Shown: positions 1-5,039 of the stretch, one piece after another
Position numbering within the stretch: position 1 is the stretch's first letter
Layout of the letters: each line of letters opens with the position of its first letter
NCBI GenBank assembly: GCA_002451065.1
Contig: DKBC01000307.1
Coordinates: 1-11,883 of the forward strand
Reading direction: 5' to 3'
DNA from: Betaproteobacteria bacterium UBA6910
Lineage (GTDB): Bacteria; Pseudomonadota; Gammaproteobacteria; Burkholderiales; UBA6910
Length of the DNA stretch: 11,883 bases
Program-made: the position numbers and the translations under genes
The notes under the pieces: model-generated
What the model saw: only the letters and a program-made list of their open reading frames with translations
Databases searched by the model: none
Told to the model about the DNA's origin: nothing

Positions 1-1565
1 GGCTCGAACACCGCCCACTGGGTGCCGCGGTCGATGGATGCCTCCAGATAGTTGAAGTAGCGGCGGACGTTGACATACTTCCATTCCGGGTCCGACGAGA
101 CGGTGCGCGCGCCCCAGACCCGCAGCCCGCGGCCGGCGAGAAATCTCAGGCAGTTGACGCCGATGGGGTTGAGCAGTTCCTGCTCGGCGAAATTGACGTC
201 CCGCTCGAAGCGCAGCGCGTCCCGCACGACTTCGTTGGCGGGTGCCTTGAAGACGCCCCGGGTGACGTCGTTGCGGACGTAGATGCCGCAGACGAATCCC
301 GATGGCGGCAACGAGATCTCCCGGGGCTCGGTGTTGTTGGGATTGGCAAGGGGATTCGCGGTCACCACCCAGGGGTAATAGATCGCGGCGCGGGTAGAGT
401 CGATCTTGCCGCGCTCGGTGCGCATGGTACTCGGGGAGGGGTTGCCCGAGGGCGAGTCCAGTACCGCGATGCGGTAGCGGCGCGGCTTTTCGGTGTGCCC
501 GATGAGCTTGTCCTGGATCGAGCTGCCTTCCGCGTAGGCGGAGTATCCGGGAGCGGCGACAATGGAGACGTCCTCGAGCCCGATGAGGAGATCGAAGCCG
601 GCGGCGACGCCGCTGGCCGTCTCGTAATTTGCGGCCTGGGGCTGAGAGCCGTCTGTGCCGTCTGCCATAGCGAAAGAGCCGGCAGGTTCGTCGCTGTCCT
701 TCTTGGTCTTCGGGTCCGGCTGATCGCCGACCAGGCCCTTGAGGAGGCTGACCGGGTCGGTACCCGGAACGCCGGTGTCCACCTCGAACGAGATCGGCAG
801 CGAAATCTGGTCATTTCGGTCGCCCGGGTTGGCCTTGAGCACCTGACCCAGATAACGGGGATGGGCATCGTTGGAGGAGAGCCCCGGAAATTCGGCCAAC
901 ACGCGCCCGTCCTTGATCAGCGCCACCGTCAGGCTGAGGGATTCGGCCTTCACGTCGTCGGTCTGGGCATTGGCGGCGACGTCTTCCGGTCCGCTGTTGT
1001 CGGCCTTCAGCTTCTGGAACTTTCCGCCTTTCTTGAACCATATCTCGAAGGTCGGATTCGCGGTGGTGCCGCCCTTGATGCGCAGGGTTGCGCCTTCCGG
1101 CTGCCTTGCGAGAAATCCCTTACCGCCCAAGGGGACCGCGACCTGCTGCACCGCCACCGCTGCCCCGTTCATGGACGTCCCGGGGAAACGCGCCTTGAAA
1201 TAGGCAAACTTGGTGGGATTGGTGGCGGGATCCTTCAGCACCGGGTCCTTCTTCGTGTCCGCCTGTCCACCGCTTCCGTTGAAAACGCGCACCACATACA
1301 GCCGCGCGCCTCCGTTGTTGAAATAAGCCCGCGCCGCATGGGCTGCGTAGTTCAGGGTCGGCGTGGAGCCGAAATTCAGGTTCTCGACGCCCCCATAGAT
1401 GCGCTCGAAGTCGGCAAAGCTGGTTAACAGCTCGGGAGTGCCACCCACGGGCCCGAAAGCAGTGGGACCCACGAAGGCGGTCGTGCTGGTGCCGACGCCC
1501 TCGATGGACTTGGACCGAAAGCTGGTTTCCTCGACATATACACCGGGTGCTAGATACTCAGGCAC
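1..1565 (-). CDS. Contractile tail sheath protein of an eCIS / phage-tail-like particle (C-terminus cut off by window edge)
   Basis: Forms the contractile outer sheath that shortens and drives the inner tube into a target. I translated this frame by hand through 521 codons to the left edge without meeting a stop. The N-terminus PEYLAPGVYVEE (residues 2-13) is the classic sheath start, with the PGVYVEE strand involved in sheath-sheath contacts, followed by TSTTAFVGPTAFGP. The conserved C-terminal core is also present: GFVCGIYVRNDVTRGVFKAP from residue 423, then NPIGVN, VWGARTVSS from 483, YFNYLEASIDRGTQW and VFEP at the edge. About residues 90-250 form a more variable, lysine/aspartate-rich insertion. 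The start is GTG at 1563-1565, chosen because CGGAGGT (1571-1577) lies 5 bases upstream and because the conserved N-terminus begins there; the frame uses no suitable ATG. It follows the cap and beta-rich genes on the same strand with a 45-bp gap, so it is in the same operon. Family is certain; eCIS rather than prophage rests on the DUF4255 neighbour. Confidence 0.95.
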   Translation of the reverse strand, partial: MPEYLAPGVYVEETSFRSKSIEGVGTSTTAFVGPTAFGPVGGTPELLTSFADFERIYGGVENLNFGSTPTLNYAAHAARAYFNNGGARLYVVRVFNGSGGQADTKKDPVLKDPATNPTKFAYFKARFPGTSMNGAAVAVQQVAVPLGGKGFLARQPEGATLRIKGGTTANPTFEIWFKKGGKFQKLKADNSGPEDVAANAQTDDVKAESLSLTVALIKDGRVLAEFPGLSSNDAHPRYLGQVLKANPGDRNDQISLPISFEVDTGVPGTDPVSLLKGLVGDQPDPKTKKDSDEPAGSFAMADGTDGSQPQAANYETASGVAAGFDLLIGLEDVSIVAAPGYSAYAEGSSIQDKLIGHTEKPRRYRIAVLDSPSGNPSPSTMRTERGKIDSTRAAIYYPWVVTANPLANPNNTEPREISLPPSGFVCGIYVRNDVTRGVFKAPANEVVRDALRFERDVNFAEQELLNPIGVNCLRFLAGRGLRVWGARTVSSDPEWKYVNVRRYFNYLEASIDRGTQWAVFE

Positions 1566-1570
1566 GGTTA

Positions 1571-1577
1571 ACCTCCG
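1571..1577 (-). promoter_or_regulatory. Strong ribosome binding site of the sheath gene
   Basis: On the minus strand the sequence reads CGGAGGT, then TTAAC, then the start codon GTG. The match to the Shine-Dalgarno consensus is strong and the spacing is 5-6 bases. It fixes the sheath start at a GTG codon and fits a structural protein made in many copies. Confidence 0.8.
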
Positions 1578-1610
1578 TTAGGGCAGTAAGGGAAAAAATG
1601 CTCGGGCGGC

Positions 1611-2417
1611 TCATGGCCACGCCGCCTCGATCACCATGCGGACCGTCTTCCCGGCGCTGAGATTGGCCGCCGGGGCGTTCACACTGCTGACCCCGCTTTC
1701 GCTGGACGCGAGTCGGGTTTCAATCGTGTCCGGATTCGGACGGGGGACCGGTGGCGTGGCGTTGGCCAAACGCACTACCTCCTCGTCCAGAACGACTTCG
1801 ATGGCGGCCGGAAAATCGCTGGTGAGCACTGCGCCGCCGCCACCGCCGCCGCCGCCACCACCCGCTGCGGGAAGGACGGGCGGAACTCCCGGCACGGCCA
1901 CCAGGGCTTCACCCCTGGCGTCCGTCATCGCGAGGACGGGATTGGCGCCGGGAAGCTGGGGCGCTACCCGCAGCAAGGCATTGACGAGCCCGATGTCCTC
2001 CGTGCCGGGAATTCGTACGCGTGCCCGCAGCAGCGCCCAGTTGGCCCCGGTGGGCGCCGCCGCCGCCGGGAACAGCTTGATGGTGATGGGAGTCAGCGCC
2101 GCCCCCGGATCACCGGCGGCGGCACGAGAGCGGGGCAGCCGGACTTCCGCGACGCGCGGCAGGAAGTGGCGCTGGGGGTCCTCCACCTTAAGTTCCAGAA
2201 GCACCGTGGCCTCCGGGGGACTGTCCGGAGCTTCTTGGAACGAGGTGGTATGTTGTTCCAGACCCCGCGCCTGGCGCAGTACATAGAGCCCCCGGCCGTT
2301 GCGCGCCGGAGTTACGCCGTCGATGTCGACTTTGAGCGGCTCCAAGATGCGGGCGCCCGTGACCGCGCTGACGAATTCGATGGCGCCCAGCACACGCCGT
2401 TCCACTAGTTCGTTCAT
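1611..2417 (-). CDS. eCIS-operon protein of unknown function, beta-rich with a ten-glycine run
   Basis: I do not recognise a named family. The product has 268 residues. Residues 1-175 are rich in short hydrophobic strands (for example FVSAVTGARILEPLKVDIDG and ATVLLELKVEDPQRHFLPRV), suggesting one or more beta-sandwich or carboxypeptidase-regulatory-like folds. Residues 186-195 are ten consecutive glycines, a probable flexible linker, followed by a C-terminal beta-like segment ending VRMVIEAAWP. There is no signal peptide or membrane segment. The start chosen is ATG at 2415-2417, which overlaps the stop of the DUF4255 gene as ATGA (4-bp overlap) and so implies translational coupling; a frame extension to 2555 is arginine-rich and overlaps the cap gene, so I rejected it. 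Position between the cap and sheath genes suggests a structural or assembly part of the particle, perhaps a surface or cap-associated protein. That role is inferred from context only. Confidence 0.75.
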   Translation of the reverse strand: MNELVERRVLGAIEFVSAVTGARILEPLKVDIDGVTPARNGRGLYVLRQARGLEQHTTSFQEAPDSPPEATVLLELKVEDPQRHFLPRVAEVRLPRSRAAAGDPGAALTPITIKLFPAAAAPTGANWALLRARVRIPGTEDIGLVNALLRVAPQLPGANPVLAMTDARGEALVAVPGVPPVLPAAGGGGGGGGGGAVLTSDFPAAIEVVLDEEVVRLANATPPVPRPNPDTIETRLASSESGVSSVNAPAANLSAGKTVRMVIEAAWP

Positions 2418-2989
2418 GCGCCTTCCAGTTCGTCGCTCACGTCGAAGCGGGTGGCGATCACCGGCGCGAACTGCTCCTCGGTGTCGGGCCCGATCTGGAC
2501 GTTGCGGGCGATGAAAGTGAACGACGGCCGCAGGGGTGGCGTCAGGGCCTGCCACAGCTTGGTCATGTCATCCAGGGAGAGCTCTTCCGAAATTAACTGT
2601 ACCGACTCGGCATCCCGGAACTGGCCGCTTGCGGCGAGCAGAGAGCGGTCCAGTAACGGGTAGGCATGCAGTTCCCGCATCACCCAGCCAAGCACGGTCA
2701 ACTCCTTGAGGGGCGAATCTGCCCATACCGTGAACAACAGGTGCAGGTTGATCGCCAGGGGAGGCCGCACCGACGCGCCCGGCCGCGGGTTGCGGGTGTG
2801 CTCGTTCTGGGTGACCCGATAGAGAAATATGGAGCAGGTGGTGTTCTTTCCGTCCAGCTTTTTGAACTCGCTTGTGCCAACCGGAGTAAACGCGCAAGAC
2901 ATATCCTTGATGGGCGAAAGCTGATGGGCGCGTGTAAGGTGCTGGGCGAGCCCGCTCACCACGGAGTGGATGGCTGCGACGGACGCCAT
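2414..2989 (-). CDS. DUF4255 / Pvc16-type tube cap (tail terminator) protein of an eCIS
   Basis: Members of this family (Afp16, Pvc16, Cis16) close the distal end of the tube and sheath and help set particle length. The 191-residue product is the usual size for the DUF4255 domain. Family features include the N-terminal helix MASVAAIHSVVSGLAQHL, a strand region CSIFLYRVTQNEHTRNPRP (residues about 53-71, resembling the family pattern of a strand followed by an RN-P turn), then PLAINLHLLFTVWAD and LTVLGWVMRELHAYPLLDRS, which match the family's L-x-L-H-x-L-T-W / L-G-x-x-x-x-L-H-x-x-P-L pattern. The start is ATG at 2987-2989 with GAGGGG about 7 bases upstream. Its stop overlaps the next start by 4 bp. 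DUF4255 proteins are typical of eCIS rather than of ordinary contractile phages or T6SS, so this gene identifies the locus type. Confidence 0.9.
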   Translation of the reverse strand: MASVAAIHSVVSGLAQHLTRAHQLSPIKDMSCAFTPVGTSEFKKLDGKNTTCSIFLYRVTQNEHTRNPRPGASVRPPLAINLHLLFTVWADSPLKELTVLGWVMRELHAYPLLDRSLLAASGQFRDAESVQLISEELSLDDMTKLWQALTPPLRPSFTFIARNVQIGPDTEEQFAPVIATRFDVSDELEGA

Positions 2990-3051
2990 CAGCGGGCCCC
3001 TCGGCAGGGCTCTGATAACCGGCGAAAGCGTGAGGTAGTTGCCACGGTCGG

Positions 3052-3306
3052 CTACCGTTTCCGCTGTTTCGCCAGGCGGTAGACACCCTGCACGGTTTTC
3101 TCAAGGGCGCCCTGTCGCTCCAGATAGTCGAGGGCTTTCTGGGTTGCCGCCAGTCCCGCCTCGATCCGCTGCTGCAAAATCCACCAGCGGGCAATGTGTT
3201 CCATCGTATCGGCGGCATCCGGGTGTGCCCTGAGATAGCCCATGACCTCGTCTGCTAGGGCGACCACCGCGGGGTCCTCCCGGTCGGTGTCGTCTTTGGC
3301 TGGCAT
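3052..3306 (-). CDS. Small winged-helix-like protein, first gene of the eCIS operon
   Basis: The product has 84 residues and no signal peptide or membrane segment. After an acidic N-terminus (AKDDTDRED) come helices at about 12-28 and 33-47 (DTMEHIARWWILQQR), a third helix at about 52-65 (LAATQKALDYLERQGA), then a strand-turn-strand (LEKTVQGVYRLAK) and a basic tail QRKR. This helix-helix-helix-wing order resembles a winged helix-turn-helix, so it may bind DNA or act as a small adaptor in assembly; no named family is claimed. The longest frame would start at a TTG (3376-3378), but that codon lies inside the -12 element of the sigma-54 promoter and cannot be in that transcript. ATG at 3304-3306 (weak GCGGA upstream) is the best start; an in-frame GTG at 3322-3324 is the alternative. 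The gap to the cap gene is 62 bp. Being first, it could give feedback on the operon, but this is inference. Confidence 0.75.
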   Translation of the reverse strand: MPAKDDTDREDPAVVALADEVMGYLRAHPDAADTMEHIARWWILQQRIEAGLAATQKALDYLERQGALEKTVQGVYRLAKQRKR

Positions 3307-3374
3307 CGGGTCCGCAAGCGCCACGGGATTGTCAATTGGCTCGGCTGTGCACGTCCTTCGTCCTCGTTCCCATG

Positions 3375-3389
3375 GCAAAGCGCGTGCCA
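3375..3389 (-). promoter_or_regulatory. Sigma-54 (RpoN) -24/-12 promoter driving the eCIS operon
   Basis: The minus strand reads CTGGCACGCGCTTTGCC. It contains TGGCACG, four bases, then TTGC, matching the established RpoN consensus TGGCACG-N4-TTGC at every fixed position, with the required 10 bases between the GG and GC dinucleotides. The predicted start of transcription is near 3363, leaving a leader of about 57 bases before the ATG at 3306. A sigma-54 activator gene lies immediately upstream on the same strand, which strongly raises the chance that the site is used. Confidence 0.85.
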
Positions 3390-3404
3390 GGTTCGGTTCT
3401 GCTA

Positions 3405-3417
3405 TAAGCCTATGATG
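3405..3417 (-). promoter_or_regulatory. Possible IHF bending site upstream of the sigma-54 promoter
   Basis: The minus strand reads CATCATAGGCTTA. Against the IHF consensus WATCARNNNNTTR it keeps ATCA and TTA at the right spacing but misses the W and R positions. It lies about 42-54 bases upstream of the predicted transcription start, between the promoter and the candidate enhancer sites, where IHF often bends the DNA. With two mismatches this is suggestive only. Confidence 0.35.
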
Positions 3418-3446
3418 GGAAATGCGTTAATGTTTTCTGCCGAAGA

Positions 3447-3577
3447 GGGGTGTGGCGCCGGAACCCTAAGGCGCGTTCCTGCCGGGTGCCAGCAAGTCTC
3501 TGGAAATTAGCGGGAAGGTCGGTGCCGGGGGGTGTGGGGCGGAGGCGCCCCGACCCATGGTGGGCAGGCCACACCCC
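3447..3577. repeat. Three copies of GGGGTGTGG: candidate enhancer (UAS) sites for the sigma-54 activator
   Basis: Exact copies of the 9-mer lie at 3447-3455 and 3529-3537 (plus strand) and inverted, as CCACACCCC, at 3569-3577. Their centres are about 88, 170 and 210 bases upstream of the predicted transcription start, within the usual range for enhancer sites of this regulator class. The centre spacings of 82 and 40 bp are close to 8 and 4 helical turns, so the sites could lie on one face of the DNA. The second and third copies form the arms of a larger dyad (3524-3537 with 3569-3580) that encloses the hairpin-forming GGGGCGGAGGCGCCCC. Function is inferred. Confidence 0.5.
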
Positions 3578-3638
3578 GGCGCGATTGGCGAGCGCCCCCG
3601 AGACAGATCCAGGGGCCACCGCTGACTAGGGAACGCCT

Positions 3639-4628
3639 CTAAAACCGGAAGCGGGAGATCTCGATCCCGTGCTTTTTGACCAGCCGGGCGAGGGTGCTGC
3701 GGTCCTTGCGCGACACGCGGGCGGCCTGCGACAGATTGCCGCGGGTCCTGTTCAGCAGGTTCTCGAGATAGCTGCGCTCGAACGCCGCCACGGCGGACGC
3801 CTTCGCCTTGCGAAAGCCCGGATCGGATTCGCGGCCGGACAATGGGCCTGCCCCCGAAGTGGCGGCGTAAGCCGGGTCCGGAGGCGCGATTTCAAGCGCA
3901 TCTCGCTCGCTGAGGAGAAACTCCCGCAGCAAAAGATTTTCAAGCTCACGTATGTTTCCCGGCCATGGATAGCGGGTAAGCCAATGGGCGGTATCGGGAT
4001 GAAGTCGCTTTTCGCCGCGGCCGTATTGCTGCGCATAGCGTGAAAGAAAGGATTCCGCCAGCAGCAGCGCGTCGCCGCCCCGCTCCCGCAGGGGCGGCAT
4101 GGTCACGGTGAGGACGCTCAGTCGGTAAAGAAGGTCGCTGCGAAACCGGTCCCGGGCGACCAATTCCTTCAAATCCACGTTGCTGGCGGCAATGACGCGG
4201 AGATTTTCGCACCGCGTCAACCGCCCGCCCACCGGACGGTAACTGTGATCCTGCAGGAAGCGCAGCAGCACCACTTGGGCGCGGGGGCTCATGGCCTCGA
4301 TTTCGTCGAGGAACAGGGTTCCCCCTTCCGCCTGGGACACCATGCCCTGGCGGCGCTCCCTGGCGTCAGTGAACGCGCCGCGCTCGTGTCCGAAAAGTTC
4401 CGCCTCGAGAAGATTGTCCGGCAGGGCGCCGCAGTTGACGGGGACGAACGGGCGATCCCGGCGCGACCCCAAGTGGTGAATTGCCCGGGCGGCGACCTCC
4501 TTGCCGGTGCCGGTTTCGCCCTGCAACAGCACTGTTGCGTCGCAGGAGGCGAAGCGATTGAGGAGGCGCACTGCCTCGACAAACGCCGGAGAGGTTCCAA
4601 GCAAGTTGAGGTCAACCAGGAGATCCAT
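3639..4628 (-). CDS. Sigma-54 enhancer-binding activator without a sensory domain (PspF-like architecture)
   Basis: Hydrolyses ATP to remodel sigma-54 RNA polymerase at -24/-12 promoters. The 329-residue product starts almost directly with the AAA+ domain: Walker A GETGTGKE (37-44), the sigma-54 contact loop GAFTDA (84-89), Walker B GTLFLDEIE (103-111), the arginine-finger region RFRSDLLYRLSV (161-172) and sensor II WPGNIRELEN (222-231). About residues 283-325 form a Fis-type helix-turn-helix (GNLSQAARVSRKDRSTLARL). There is no receiver, GAF, PAS or other input domain, and the length is close to that of PspF, which is controlled by a separate anti-activator. The usual GAFTGA loop has Asp for the second Gly here; such variants occur, but its effect here is unknown. 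The start is ATG at 4626-4628 with AAGGGCAAGG upstream. It sits immediately upstream of the eCIS operon and its RpoN promoter, so the eCIS genes are its likely target. Confidence 0.93.
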   Translation of the reverse strand: MDLLVDLNLLGTSPAFVEAVRLLNRFASCDATVLLQGETGTGKEVAARAIHHLGSRRDRPFVPVNCGALPDNLLEAELFGHERGAFTDARERRQGMVSQAEGGTLFLDEIEAMSPRAQVVLLRFLQDHSYRPVGGRLTRCENLRVIAASNVDLKELVARDRFRSDLLYRLSVLTVTMPPLRERGGDALLLAESFLSRYAQQYGRGEKRLHPDTAHWLTRYPWPGNIRELENLLLREFLLSERDALEIAPPDPAYAATSGAGPLSGRESDPGFRKAKASAVAAFERSYLENLLNRTRGNLSQAARVSRKDRSTLARLVKKHGIEISRFRF

Positions 4629-5039
4629 GCCTTGCCCTTACCATGATTCTCAACGGGAAGCCCCGATGCGAGCACTGGATTCTTTGACTATCGCCCGGGC
4701 GCGCAGTTACCAATATGGCACGCACCCTTCGGAAGTCAATCACAAAACAATGACAATTCAATGATGCTCTGGGGGTTTTTGCTAAGTTTATGATTCGTCG
4801 GTTGTCCGCTCGGGCGACCCGGCGATGAGCGTATCGCGATCTGCATTCCGCTTTGCCGTGCCGGCGCCCTGGCGCGCCTGTTTCGTCATGCCGATCGTGC
4901 GGCTGCGCTGCGCGCCGTGGTGCCATTCGCGAGGCGCTGATGGCGCGTGGAAGGTACCGTAGCACTCTGGCATGCCACGGGCAATTGGTCGAAGGTCATA
5001 TGCACCGACGCGCGGCGATGGCGTGATTCCGCAGCAGAG
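4629..5039. other. Intergenic region between the ViaA-like gene and the sigma-54 activator
   Basis: No convincing gene lies in these 411 bases. The half next to the activator contains an AT-rich island (about 4705-4800) that stands out from the GC-rich surroundings and holds a candidate promoter at 4712-4739. The part next to the ViaA-like stop codon is GC-rich, with several short inverted repeats but no clear U-tailed terminator. A 33-codon minus-strand frame (4788-4889, beginning MTKQARQGAGTAKRNADRD) has fairly GC-rich third positions but no Shine-Dalgarno sequence, so I do not call it a gene. Confidence 0.6.
4712..4739 (-). promoter_or_regulatory. Candidate sigma-70 promoter of the activator gene
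   Basis: On the minus strand TTGACT (4734-4739, 5 of 6 to the -35 consensus) is followed after 16 bases by CATATT (4712-4717, 4 of 6 to the -10 consensus). It lies in the AT-rich island and would give a leader of about 77 bases before the activator ATG at 4628. No GGGGTGTGG copy was seen nearby, so autoregulation through that motif is not apparent. Confidence 0.45.

Larger units (their letters stand above)
3307..3638 (-). promoter_or_regulatory. Regulatory region between the sigma-54 activator and the eCIS operon
   Basis: This 332-bp stretch has no convincing gene. Reading toward the eCIS genes it holds a GC-rich part with three GGGGTGTGG copies and nested inverted repeats (3447-3580), an AT-richer part with an imperfect IHF-like site (3405-3417), a -24/-12 promoter (3375-3389) and a leader of about 57 bases. 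The order enhancer, bend, promoter is the standard layout of a sigma-54 promoter. No U-tailed terminator follows the activator gene, so read-through from it into the eCIS genes is possible. Confidence 0.7.

Noticed and set aside
495..1427. Plus-strand open frame of 310 codons
   Set aside because: Antisense to the sheath gene, whose frame is intact and carries conserved sheath motifs throughout.
2418..2555. 46-codon N-terminal extension of the poly-glycine protein
   Set aside because: It lies entirely within the DUF4255 gene and is Arg/His-rich. The ATG at 2417 with the ATGA overlap is far more likely.
3401..3430. Possible sigma-70 promoter TTAACG-N18-TATAGC (minus strand) before the eCIS genes
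   Set aside because: Only 4 of 6 matches in each box and a long spacer. The perfect sigma-54 site just downstream explains the region better, although a weak second promoter cannot be excluded.
3524..3580. GC-rich nested inverted repeat considered as a terminator of the activator gene
   Set aside because: No U-run follows on the minus strand, and it contains two of the three GGGGTGTGG copies, so a regulatory role fits better.
3410..3619. 69-codon minus-strand frame between the activator and the eCIS operon
   Set aside because: It covers the putative enhancer repeats and IHF-like site, is Pro/Arg/Gly-rich, and has no recognisable domain.
4788..4889. 33-residue minus-strand frame beginning MTKQARQGAGTAKRNADRD
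   Set aside because: Codon use is compatible with coding, but there is no Shine-Dalgarno sequence and no recognised family. Too short to call without comparative evidence.
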